Shown: positions 7,021 through 14,908 of the stretch, one piece after another | How the letters are laid out: every line of letters starts with the position of its first letter | How positions within the stretch are numbered: the stretch's first letter is position 1 | NCBI GenBank assembly: GCA_902783615.1 | Contig: CACZRQ010000127.1 | Location: forward strand, 1 to 21,791 | Length of the DNA stretch: 21,791 nucleotides | Reading direction: 5' to 3' | Source: an uncultured Bacteroidales bacterium | GTDB taxonomy: Bacteria > Bacteroidota > Bacteroidia > Bacteroidales > Bacteroidaceae | The notes under the pieces: model-generated | Database searches by the model: none | Seen by the model: the letters and a program-made list of their open reading frames with translations, nothing else | Told to the model about the DNA's origin: nothing | Translations under genes and position numbers: made by a program

Positions 7021-9309
7021 ATGAACAAAATCGTTAGCAAGGAGCAATACTCCGACAAGGTATTTAAGATTGTTGTTGAAGCACCCCTCATTGCTCAGTC
7101 GCGCAAGGCTGGCAATTTCGTGATTCTCCGCATTGGAGAAAAGGGTGAGCGTATTCCACTGACCATTGCTGAAGCTGATACGAAGCAAGGTACTATCACA
7201 CTGGTGGTACAGAAGGTAGGCTTGTCATCTACCAAGTTGTGCAACCTCCAGGTTGGCGAGTATATCACCGACATCGTTGGCCCACTTGGCCAACCCACCC
7301 ACATCGAGAACTTCGGTACGGTGGTATGTGCAGGTGGCGGTGTGGGCGTAGCACCTATGCTGCCTATCGTACAGGCACTGAAGGCTGCTGGTAACAAAGT
7401 GATTACCGTGCTGGCTGGCCGCAGCAAGGATCTCATCATCATGGAGAATGAGATGAGGGCAAGCTCTGACGAGGTGATTATCATGACTGACGATGGCTCA
7501 TACGGCAACAAGGGTCTGGTAACTCAGGGTATTGAAAGCGTGATTCAGCGCGAGAAGGTTGACAAATGCTTCGCCATTGGCCCTGCCATCATGATGAAGT
7601 TTGTGTGCCTGCTGACTAAGAAATATGAAATTCCAACTGACGTTTCTTTGAATACCATTATGGTGGACGGTACCGGTATGTGTGGTGCTTGTCGTGTAAC
7701 CATTGGCGGACAGACTAAGTTCGTATGCGTGGATGGTCCTGAATTCGATGGCCATCAGGTGGACTTCGATGAGATGATGAAGCGTATGGGCGCTTACAAA
7801 CCAGAGGAACGTGCTGAATTAGAAAAATATGAGGCAAGTTGCCAAAAGCAAGCTGAAGCTGACGAGAAGAGTCGTGACGCTGAATGGCGCAAGGAGCTGA
7901 GAGCCACCATGAAGCCAAAGGAGCGTATGGCTATCCCTCGCGTGAAGATGAACGAGCTGGATCCAGGCTATCGTGCTCACTCCAGAAAAGAGGAAGTGAA
8001 TCAGGGCTTGACCAAGGAGCAGGCACTGCTTGAGGCTAAGCGTTGTCTGGACTGCGCTAACCCAGGCTGTGTGGAGGGTTGTCCTGTGAACATCAACATT
8101 CCTCGCTTTGTGAAGAACATCGAGCGCGGCAACTTCCTGGAAGCAGCCAAGACTTTGCGTGAAACCAGTGCTTTGCCAGCTGTTTGTGGTAGAGTTTGTC
8201 CGCAGGAGAAGCAGTGTGAATCTCACTGTATCCACCTCAAGACCAAGGGTGAGGCTGTGGCAATCGGTTATCTGGAGCGCTTTGCAGCCGACTATGAGCG
8301 TGAGAGCGGTCAGCTGGCTACTCCTGAGGTGGCAGAGAAGAACGGCATCAAGATTGCTGTGGTTGGTTCTGGTCCTTCAGGCCTCTCTTTTGCAGGCGAT
8401 ATGGCTAAGTTGGGTTATGATGTAACCGTATTCGAGGCCCTGCATGAGATTGGTGGCGTATTGAAATATGGTATTCCTGAGTTCCGTCTGCCCAATAAGA
8501 TTGTGGACGTTGAGATTGAGAACTTAGAGAAGATGGGTGTAAAGTTTGTGAAAGACTGCATCATTGGTAAGACCATCAGCACCAAGCAGTTGGAATCAGA
8601 AGGATTCCAAGGCATCTACGTGGCCAGTGGCGCTGGTTTGCCAAACTTCATGCACATCCCAGGCGAGAACCTGATCAATGTGTTGTCTTCTAACGAATTC
8701 CTGACTCGCGTGAACCTGATGGATGCTGCGAGCGAAGACACCGATACCCCTGTACCTTTCGGCAAGCATGTGGTGGTGGTTGGTGGTGGTAACACCGCAA
8801 TGGACTCCGTGCGTACCGCTTTGCGTCTGGGTGCCGAGAGTGCAACCATCGTTTATCGCCGTTCTGAGAACGAGATGCCAGCCCGTAAGGAAGAGGTGAA
8901 GCATGCCAAGGAGGAAGGCGTTCAGTTCCTGACTCTGCACAATCCATTGGAGTACATTGCCGACGAGCAGGGTAAGGTGAAGCAGGTAGTGCTGCAGAAG
9001 ATGCAGCTGGGCGAGCCTGATGCATCAGGCAGAAGAAGTCCGGAACCCATTCCTGGTGCTACCGAGACGCTGGATGCCGACTTGGTGATTGTAGCCGTAG
9101 GCGTTTCTCCAAACCCAATCGTACCACGCTCAGTGGAAGGTTTGGAGTTGGGCAGAAAGGGTACCATCGTGGTGAACGACGACATGCAATCGTCCATCCC
9201 TACCCTCTTTGCTGGTGGCGACATCGTTCGTGGCGGTGCTACTGTAATCCTGGCTATGGGCGATGGCAGACGCGCTGCAGCGGCTATGCACAAGAAATTT
9301 CAGAATTAG
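7021..9309 (+). CDS. Fused NfnAB-type NAD(P)H oxidoreductase (annotated elsewhere as DHODB NAD-binding subunit / glutamate synthase small subunit)
   Basis: The 762-residue protein joins two proteins that are separate in other bacteria. Residues 1-250 resemble NfnA: an FNR-like flavin/NAD module (GGGVGVAPMLPIVQAL at 105-120) and a [2Fe-2S] site VDGTGMCGACR with C221, C224 and C236 plus D216. The aspartate ligand is, as I recall, the Nfn feature that differs from PyrK. Residues 300-762 resemble NfnB: two [4Fe-4S] clusters (C342, C345, C350, C354 and C389, C393, C399, C403), a first FAD site GSGPSGLS at 449-456, and an NADPH site GGGNTAMD. Nfn couples NADH, NADPH and ferredoxin by electron bifurcation. 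No glutamine-amidotransferase or large GOGAT domain is present, so true glutamate synthase activity is unlikely from this gene alone. It stands alone between a promoter and a strong terminator. Confidence 0.9.
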   Translation: MNKIVSKEQYSDKVFKIVVEAPLIAQSRKAGNFVILRIGEKGERIPLTIAEADTKQGTITLVVQKVGLSSTKLCNLQVGEYITDIVGPLGQPTHIENFGTVVCAGGGVGVAPMLPIVQALKAAGNKVITVLAGRSKDLIIMENEMRASSDEVIIMTDDGSYGNKGLVTQGIESVIQREKVDKCFAIGPAIMMKFVCLLTKKYEIPTDVSLNTIMVDGTGMCGACRVTIGGQTKFVCVDGPEFDGHQVDFDEMMKRMGAYKPEERAELEKYEASCQKQAEADEKSRDAEWRKELRATMKPKERMAIPRVKMNELDPGYRAHSRKEEVNQGLTKEQALLEAKRCLDCANPGCVEGCPVNINIPRFVKNIERGNFLEAAKTLRETSALPAVCGRVCPQEKQCESHCIHLKTKGEAVAIGYLERFAADYERESGQLATPEVAEKNGIKIAVVGSGPSGLSFAGDMAKLGYDVTVFEALHEIGGVLKYGIPEFRLPNKIVDVEIENLEKMGVKFVKDCIIGKTISTKQLESEGFQGIYVASGAGLPNFMHIPGENLINVLSSNEFLTRVNLMDAASEDTDTPVPFGKHVVVVGGGNTAMDSVRTALRLGAESATIVYRRSENEMPARKEEVKHAKEEGVQFLTLHNPLEYIADEQGKVKQVVLQKMQLGEPDASGRRSPEPIPGATETLDADLVIVAVGVSPNPIVPRSVEGLELGRKGTIVVNDDMQSSIPTLFAGGDIVRGGATVILAMGDGRRAAAAMHKKFQN

Positions 9310-9338
9310 AAAACTTAAAGCTTATTAAAAAGCGTTAT

Positions 9339-9375
9339 AAAATGGCACACTGGGCACCTCAGTGTGCCATTTTTT
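9339..9375 (+). terminator. Rho-independent terminator after the Nfn-type gene
   Basis: AAAATGGCACACTG (9339-9352) pairs perfectly over 14 bases with CAGTGTGCCATTTT (9360-9373). The loop is GGCACCT and the stem continues into a T run. Confidence 0.95.
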
Positions 9376-9408
9376 GTGAAAAGGTTCAACAATTTCATAA
9401 TTTTTTTG

Positions 9409-9416
9409 TACCTTTG
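9409..9416 (+). promoter_or_regulatory. Promoter -7 element of the GT5 / DUF4270 pair
   Basis: TACCTTTG matches the Bacteroidetes -7 element, 29 bases before the ATG at 9446. No clear -33 TTTG is seen at the usual distance. Confidence 0.65.
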
Positions 9417-9445
9417 TATTCTGTAAAATGTAGAACTATAATTTT

Positions 9446-10291
9446 ATGGCTAAAACAGATAGAGTCTTATTCATCACACAAGAGATCACTCCGTATGTTC
9501 CTGTGTCAGAGATGGCGGATATTTGCCGCAATCTTCCACAGACTGTTCAAGAGAATGGTCGTGAAATTAGGGTATTCATGCCTAAGTGGGGAACCGTCAA
9601 CGAGCGCAGAAACCAGTTGCACGAAGTTATCCGCCTCTCAGGTATGAACATTATTATTGATGATACCGATCATCCGCTTATCATCAAGGTAGCCTCCATT
9701 CAGTCGGCACGCATTCAGGTGTATTTCATCGACAATGATGACTATTTCCAGAACAGGCTTCAGCTGAAGGACGAAGAAGGCAATGAGTATGATGACAATG
9801 ACGAGCGTACCATCTTCTACAGCAGGGGTGTGCTGGAAACGGTGAAGAAGCTGCGTTGGAAGCCCGACATTATCCATTGTCACGGATGCATCACCTCGTT
9901 GATTCCTCTTTACTTGAAGAAGACCTATTGCGACGAACCTTCCTATATGGAGGCAGCCATTGTTTATTCCCTGTATGACAGGGAGTTTATGCAGTCATTC
10001 CATGAAGATTTCAAGGAAAAGATGATGCTGAAGGGTGTTGCGAAGGAGGATCTGGACATCATGAACGACCCAGTTGATTTCATTCAGGTAAGCAAGCTGG
10101 CCATCGATCATGCCGATGCCATTGTGCAGCAGACAGCTGGTGTGGATCCTGAGCTGATTGAATATGCCAAGAAGTCTGGCAAGCCTTTCCTGCCTTATCA
10201 GGAGAACGACATGATGCAGGCAACAAGCGATTTCTATGACGTCATCAGAGATGAATGGCTCAAAGAGAGAAATAAGACAAACGATAGATAA
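9446..10291 (+). CDS. Half-length GT5 glycogen/starch synthase-like protein
   Basis: The 281-residue protein matches only the N-terminal Rossmann domain of GT5 glycogen synthases (about 480 residues). Visible family features are LFITQEITPYVPVSEMADI at the N-terminus, a PKWG segment near residue 50, and DIIHCHG followed by a hydrophobic helix near 140. The ADP-glucose-binding KxGGL motif expected after the first strand is replaced by VSEMADI. The C-terminal nucleotide-sugar-binding domain is absent. The protein is therefore unlikely to be a complete synthase. As I recall, similar short forms are common in Bacteroidetes and are intact genes rather than pseudogenes. The frame is undamaged, and the DUF4270 gene starts 13 bases later, so the two are probably cotranscribed. 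A role linked to the lipoprotein, or sensing of nucleotide sugars, is speculation. Confidence 0.85.
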   Translation: MAKTDRVLFITQEITPYVPVSEMADICRNLPQTVQENGREIRVFMPKWGTVNERRNQLHEVIRLSGMNIIIDDTDHPLIIKVASIQSARIQVYFIDNDDYFQNRLQLKDEEGNEYDDNDERTIFYSRGVLETVKKLRWKPDIIHCHGCITSLIPLYLKKTYCDEPSYMEAAIVYSLYDREFMQSFHEDFKEKMMLKGVAKEDLDIMNDPVDFIQVSKLAIDHADAIVQQTAGVDPELIEYAKKSGKPFLPYQENDMMQATSDFYDVIRDEWLKERNKTNDR

Positions 10292-10304
10292 GGAAAGATA
10301 AGAT

Positions 10305-11867
10305 ATGAGATTGAAAACAACAGGTTTGGCGTTTTTAACGCTCCTGATACTTATTGGTTGCGACGACACAACAGATACGATTGGATGGGAAATCATGCCT
10401 ATTGAAGATACGTTGGCGACATATTCTACTTCTTTTGACGTGATGTCGGAAACGGTGAAGGCTGATTCAGTCTATGCACGCACACAAACAGCTTACTTGG
10501 GCAGATATTCTGATCCGGAGTTTGGCTATTATGACGCCAGCTTCATCTCGGAAATGACTACAGCAGAGAACTATAAATTCCCTGAAGTTTACAAGTATGA
10601 CCCTGCAACCCAGACAGGCACAGGCATGATGGTGAGCGATGAATGTACGGAAATGTTCTTACGCATCGCTTATAGCAAGAACACCAATAGCACGCAAGGT
10701 TTCTTTGGAGACTCTTTAACAGCTTGTCGCGTCAGTGTCTACGAGTTGAATGGACAGTGGTTGGCTGAGAGGAAATCGAACAGCAGGTTCTATCGATATA
10801 CCAACATTGATGTAAGCAAGTATTACGACAAGGAGGATTTGGTTGGCTCAACAGCCTATACCGCACACGATTATTCGCAAAGTTCCTCATCAAGTAGCGA
10901 GAATTACATCGATATCCCGATGAGCCCTGAACGTGGCACCCAGATTCTGAAACTCAACAGGGAACATCCCGAATATTTTGCCAATAGCGAGACATTTACT
11001 ACTCATGTTTTGCCTGGTTTCTACTTGGAATCTGACTATGGTGATGGAACAATCATATACGTGAATCGTGTGATTCTGTATATGGGCTTTGAGTTCTATG
11101 CAACTGATTCTCTAGGTGTTGCAATGAAAAAGAGTGTAACTGACGAGTATGGTGAGGCTGGTACAGACTCCATCTATCATGCCAAAGAATTCATTTTCGC
11201 TTCTACGCCTGAGGTGATTCAAGCCAACAGGTTTGTCCACTCCGAGAAGTTGGAGGAGAAGATTGAGGATTTGGATAACACCTATATCAAATCTCCAGCT
11301 GGAGTATTTACGGCACTCACGCTTCCATACGACGAGATTTACCAGAAGCTAGGCAACGATACGCTGAATTCCGTGAAGCTTACGCTGACCAATTATCCTG
11401 ATCAAAGTATCTATGAGATAGGAATGGAGAATCCATCGGAGGTGATGATTATCAGGAAAAAAGACATGAAGGAGTTTTTCGAGACGAACTCCTTGCCAGA
11501 CAACGTCACCACCTTTTATGTGAAGCATAATGCCACTGAAAGCAACAAGTATGTTTTCAACAATATCTCCAACTTGGTGAAGGTTACCATCAACGAGAAA
11601 CTGGAAGAAAAAGCGAAGGCTGGTACATGGACTGCAGCACGAGAAGCTAAATGGGTGGAAGACAACAAGCTGTTGGTAGTTCCCGTTGTGGTGGACACAT
11701 ACACTCAGACGAGTACTTATGGAACAAGTACCACAACCGTTGTGGGTACTGCGCACGACCTGAAACCTTGCTATGCGCGATTGGTGGGTGGTAAGGCTAT
11801 GGTGAATGGCAAGCTGAAGAATCCTCTCAAGCTGGAAGTAACCTACACCCGATTCGGAGCACAATAG
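10305..11867 (+). CDS. DUF4270 family lipoprotein
   Basis: The 520-residue protein begins with a lipoprotein signal: basic MRLK, a hydrophobic core, then LILIGC with the lipidated cysteine at C19. The following DD residues are not an obvious surface-export signal for Bacteroidetes (usually K/S-D-D/E-rich). The early segment with QTAYLGRYSDPEFGYYDASF is typical of DUF4270. The rest is rich in beta-type sequence and has no membrane segment. The likely location is the outer membrane periplasmic face or cell surface. Function unknown. It is the second gene of a two-gene unit with the GT5 half-synthase, an arrangement I recall from other Bacteroidales. A weak hairpin (11874-11904) and then a large palindromic repeat follow it. 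Confidence 0.85.
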   Translation: MRLKTTGLAFLTLLILIGCDDTTDTIGWEIMPIEDTLATYSTSFDVMSETVKADSVYARTQTAYLGRYSDPEFGYYDASFISEMTTAENYKFPEVYKYDPATQTGTGMMVSDECTEMFLRIAYSKNTNSTQGFFGDSLTACRVSVYELNGQWLAERKSNSRFYRYTNIDVSKYYDKEDLVGSTAYTAHDYSQSSSSSSENYIDIPMSPERGTQILKLNREHPEYFANSETFTTHVLPGFYLESDYGDGTIIYVNRVILYMGFEFYATDSLGVAMKKSVTDEYGEAGTDSIYHAKEFIFASTPEVIQANRFVHSEKLEEKIEDLDNTYIKSPAGVFTALTLPYDEIYQKLGNDTLNSVKLTLTNYPDQSIYEIGMENPSEVMIIRKKDMKEFFETNSLPDNVTTFYVKHNATESNKYVFNNISNLVKVTINEKLEEKAKAGTWTAAREAKWVEDNKLLVVPVVVDTYTQTSTYGTSTTTVVGTAHDLKPCYARLVGGKAMVNGKLKNPLKLEVTYTRFGAQ

Positions 11868-11873
11868 AATTAA

Positions 11874-11904
11874 TAGCCTTAACTCGAATTTCGCAAGTAG
11901 GCTA
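11874..11904 (+). other. Imperfect hairpin just after the DUF4270 stop codon
   Basis: TAGCCT (11874-11879) pairs with AGGCTA (11899-11904), and ACT/AGT extend the stem inward after a 2-base bulge. No T run follows, so it is more likely a 3'-end stabilising structure than an intrinsic terminator. Confidence 0.4.
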
Positions 11905-11916
11905 AAGTGATATAAT

Positions 11917-12136
11917 ATAGCCCCGTTAGGGGCGGCATAACATAGGCAGGGGTGAGTCCGCAAGGACGTAGCCCCTGTATAATGATATTCCACAAGGTAT
12001 AGCCCTGTAAGGGCGACATAGCTAAATGATATTATGTCGCCCTTACAGGGCTCTTATATTTATTGTACTGTTTTACAGGGGTTTCGCTACGCTCCACCCC
12101 TGCCTATGTTCTGTCGCCCCGATGGGGCTAATCACT
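11917..12136. repeat. Head-to-head inverted pair of GC-rich palindromic repeats
   Basis: This occupies most of the 346-bp gap between the converging DUF4270 and GH57 genes. The left arm (11917-12020) is the reverse complement of the element in the right arm (12033-12136); a 12-bp AT-rich spacer separates them. Each arm holds the same three modules: GCCCTTACAGGGC, the ACAGGGG...CCCCTG hairpin, and GCCCC...GGGGC. The right arm is very close to the single copy at 919-1018. The left arm keeps both end modules but its middle has diverged, with TCCTTGCGGA replacing CGCTACGCTCC. No credible gene lies here. Confidence 0.85.
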
Positions 12137-12158
12137 ACCGAAACTCAGGCCTTAAAAT

Positions 12159-12191
12159 AATGAGGGGGAGCCGTTATCGACTCCCCCCATT
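12159..12191 (-). terminator. Terminator of the glycogen operon
   Basis: GGGGGAG (12164-12170) pairs with CTCCCCC (12181-12187). AATG/CATT extend the stem outward past a bulged A. On the minus strand it is followed by ATTATTTTAA, and it lies 22 bases after the GH57 stop codon. It could also stop any plus-strand transcript that passes the repeats. Confidence 0.75.
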
Positions 12192-12213
12192 GTTATTTCA
12201 GCTTTACTACCAA

Positions 12214-13605
12214 TTATTCTGCTGACTTCTTTGCAGCTTTTTTGGCAGCAGTCTTCTTGGCTGGTTTCTCAGCCTTGACGGCTTTCTTAGGAGCTTTCGC
12301 CTTCTGAGCCTTATCATCCTCCAGCTTCTCCTTAGCCTTCTGCAACTCCTTGTTCAGCTTCTCAATCTCAGTATCCTGATTCTTGATTGTGGTGAGCAGA
12401 GCATTCAGCTCCTCATTCTCAATATCAGTTGGATAGAGAGAATCAACACGCTTGCAGAAATCGCCCAGGATGTTCATGTAGTTGGTGAAAGCATCGTAAG
12501 GAGAATCATAGATGCCACGATCGATTCCTACTCCACTATTCTTGGTAGTCATATCGCGGAAGTTCGTACTCGACTGTAGATAGTCGAAGTCCATCTTGAT
12601 TCTACGGTCGTTGCACAGCAGCACACGGTCGGCCACCTCATACAACTTATTGAATGCCTCACGCTGCATCACATTACCCAGCCAGCAGCTGGTATCACGC
12701 TCCTCGTCAATCCATGTGATAGGATAAGGAACATCAACCTGAGAAACAGATTTCAGCTTGGTCATAACCTCCAAAGGAGTTGAGAAGGTGATGCCCTTCT
12801 CCTTAGCCTGAGCTGGCAACGCCTTGATGAACTGCAGGATATTGGATGACAGCGGCTGAGCAATACCCAATGCTCCCAGTTCCATGAACAGGTTAATTAC
12901 CTGCTCTTCCTGTGGCAACTCATCAATCTTCTTGATAAAGCTATCGGCAAACAAAGGATACTCGTTCCACTCAGTATTAGAGAAACGCAGAGAGATATCA
13001 TCGGACAACTTAAAATCGCGCAACAGCAGTTTCAGCTTAGGATTGAGATTGCAATGATAGAGGTAGTGAGGACTCTTCCAGCCCAACACATGCTTGGCAC
13101 CTTCGGTAAGCATACCCTTGAAGCCCATATCAGCAGCAATGGCACCAATCTCATCGCTATACAACATATCGGTGTTCACCAATACCTTAGGTGTAACGCC
13201 AAACAGTGCGTTCATCTTCTCCACCTGACGGCCAATCTGGTTCTTGAACACCTTCTCGTTCGTCAAGGCAGCCAAGCCGTGAGAATAAGGCTCAGCCAGG
13301 AACTCACAGCAACCCGTATCATTCAGCTTCTTCAGCAGTTCAATCACAGATGGTGCATGAATCTCCAACTGTTCGCAAGCGATACCAGAGATAGAGATAG
13401 CCACCTTAAATGCTCCCTTGTTCTCGTTCACCATATCGATCAAGGTGTTCAGAGCAGGGATATAAGACCTTTCAGCCACATCGCCAATGTGAGTGGCATT
13501 AGCATAATCATCGTAATAGTAATGATTGATGCCGATATCAAAGAAACGGTAACGCTTCAGCAATACCGGTTGATGTATTTCAAAAAAAAGACAGATTGTT
13601 CTCAT
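12214..13605 (-). CDS. GH57 alpha-amylase-like protein, catalytic residues altered, Lys/Ala-rich tail
   Basis: The 463-residue protein belongs to GH57 by its HQP motif (residues 11-13), EFLAEPYSHGL (101-111) and MGFKGMLTEGAKHVLGW (160-176). Active GH57 alpha-amylases of this group carry the nucleophile Glu in a NTE-type motif and the acid Asp in a FMDYETFGE-type motif (from memory). Here the first reads VNTDMLY with D146, and the second reads NLFMELGALG with E242. Both catalytic positions are changed, and the second motif is largely lost. Alpha-amylase-like GH57 homologues without the catalytic pair are known, so this may be a glycogen-binding or regulatory protein. Residues 397-430 look like a coiled coil, and 430-463 form a Lys/Ala/Pro tail. 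It is the last gene of the operon, 20 bases after the GT4 gene. Confidence 0.85.
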   Translation of the reverse strand: MRTICLFFEIHQPVLLKRYRFFDIGINHYYYDDYANATHIGDVAERSYIPALNTLIDMVNENKGAFKVAISISGIACEQLEIHAPSVIELLKKLNDTGCCEFLAEPYSHGLAALTNEKVFKNQIGRQVEKMNALFGVTPKVLVNTDMLYSDEIGAIAADMGFKGMLTEGAKHVLGWKSPHYLYHCNLNPKLKLLLRDFKLSDDISLRFSNTEWNEYPLFADSFIKKIDELPQEEQVINLFMELGALGIAQPLSSNILQFIKALPAQAKEKGITFSTPLEVMTKLKSVSQVDVPYPITWIDEERDTSCWLGNVMQREAFNKLYEVADRVLLCNDRRIKMDFDYLQSSTNFRDMTTKNSGVGIDRGIYDSPYDAFTNYMNILGDFCKRVDSLYPTDIENEELNALLTTIKNQDTEIEKLNKELQKAKEKLEDDKAQKAKAPKKAVKAEKPAKKTAAKKAAKKSAE

Positions 13606-13625
13606 ATCTATTTATTATTAGCGTT

Positions 13626-14891
13626 TTATTTATTTCTAATCACCTCGTCATAAATGCGGCGTACCTTTATACCCACATCTTCCCATGTGATACCATCCAC
13701 CTCAGTCTTACCTTCATCGTGCAGATACTGATACAAAGCTGGATAGGTACAGATGGAATACATGGCATCGGCCAAAGCATGAATATCCCAATAGTCCACC
13801 TTGATACACTTATCCAGGATTTCAGCACAACCCGACTGTTTGGAGATGATGGATGGAACACTGCATTGCATAGCCTCCAAGGGAGAGATACCGAATGGTT
13901 CTGATACAGAAGGCATCACATACACATCGCTGGCTTTCAGGCACTCATACACCTGCTTTCCCTTCATGAAGCCTGGGAAGTGGAATCTGTCGGCAATACC
14001 GCGTTCAGCCACCAGGCGAATCATCTTCTCCATCATATCACCATTACCAGCCATACAAAAACGGATGTTCTTGGTGCGCTGCAGCACCAAGCTGGCAGCC
14101 TCAACGAAATACTCAGGACCTTTCTGCATCGTCAGTCGTCCCAAGAAAGTTACCACCTTCTCATTAGGTTTCTTTTCTGGGATGATATCCAAGATTTCCT
14201 GCGCCAATGGTGTTACTGCATTGTGCACAGTTGATACCTTACGGGGATCCTGATAATATTTATTGATGACAGTCTGACGCGTCAACTCACTCACACACAT
14301 GATGTGGTCAGCATGATCCATACCATTCTTCTCGATCGCATAAACGGTGGGGTTCACATTACCACGACTGCGGTCGAAATCAGTTGCATGCACATGAATC
14401 ACCAATGGTTTGCCGCTCACCTGCTTAGCATGAATGCCGGCAGGATAAGTAAGCCAGTCGTGCGAGTGAATGATTTCGAAATCCTGCTGACGAGCCACCA
14501 CACCTGCCACAATCGAGTAGTTGTTGATTTCCTCGTGCAGGTTGTCAGGATAGCGGCCAGAGAACTCCATGCAACCCAAATCGTTGGTATGCATGTAGTT
14601 GAAATCGGCATATATATGATCGCGCAAGTCATAATACAGCTGTGGATCCATATAGCTGCCCACTCTGTCTTTTACATAATCCCAGTTTACATCACGCCAA
14701 ACGATAGGCACACTGTTCATACCAATGATACGCAAGAAGCTCTGGTCTTCATCGCCCCAAGGTTTGGGTATGCAGAACGTAATCTCCAGATCGCGCTGTT
14801 TCGACATACCCTTGGTAAGTCCGTAGCTGGCAGTACCTAAACCGCCCAGAATATGAGGAGGGAACTCCCAACCAAACATTAAAACTTTCAT
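13626..14891 (-). CDS. GT4 family glycosyltransferase, probable glycogen synthase
   Basis: The 421-residue protein has a complete GT-B fold. The N-terminal domain starts MKVLMFGWEFPPHILGGLG with the glycine-rich acceptor loop at 16-19 and has IIHSHDW at 140-146. The C-terminal domain shows GRLTMQKGPEYF at 251-262, with a basic pair for the sugar-nucleotide phosphate, and the E-x7-E motif EPFGISPLE with E331 and E339. All expected catalytic features are present, unlike in the GT5 half-synthase at 9446-10291. With a debranching enzyme 17 bases upstream and a GH57-like gene 20 bases downstream, the likely role is chain elongation of glycogen from a nucleotide-glucose donor (inference from context). 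It could instead act on another alpha-glucan. It lies in the middle of the operon. Confidence 0.88.
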   Translation of the reverse strand: MKVLMFGWEFPPHILGGLGTASYGLTKGMSKQRDLEITFCIPKPWGDEDQSFLRIIGMNSVPIVWRDVNWDYVKDRVGSYMDPQLYYDLRDHIYADFNYMHTNDLGCMEFSGRYPDNLHEEINNYSIVAGVVARQQDFEIIHSHDWLTYPAGIHAKQVSGKPLVIHVHATDFDRSRGNVNPTVYAIEKNGMDHADHIMCVSELTRQTVINKYYQDPRKVSTVHNAVTPLAQEILDIIPEKKPNEKVVTFLGRLTMQKGPEYFVEAASLVLQRTKNIRFCMAGNGDMMEKMIRLVAERGIADRFHFPGFMKGKQVYECLKASDVYVMPSVSEPFGISPLEAMQCSVPSIISKQSGCAEILDKCIKVDYWDIHALADAMYSICTYPALYQYLHDEGKTEVDGITWEDVGIKVRRIYDEVIRNK

Positions 14892-14908
14892 TTCGATTCC
14901 TCCTCTTA

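Noticed and set aside
11917..12136. Insertion sequence with terminal inverted repeats
   Set aside because: The arms nearly meet, with only 12 bp between them, so there is no room for a transposase; a paired non-coding repeat fits better.
12034..12225. 63-codon plus-strand open frame in the DUF4270-GH57 gap
   Set aside because: It is made of the palindromic repeat and the operon terminator; the same repeat at 919-1018 carries no matching protein.
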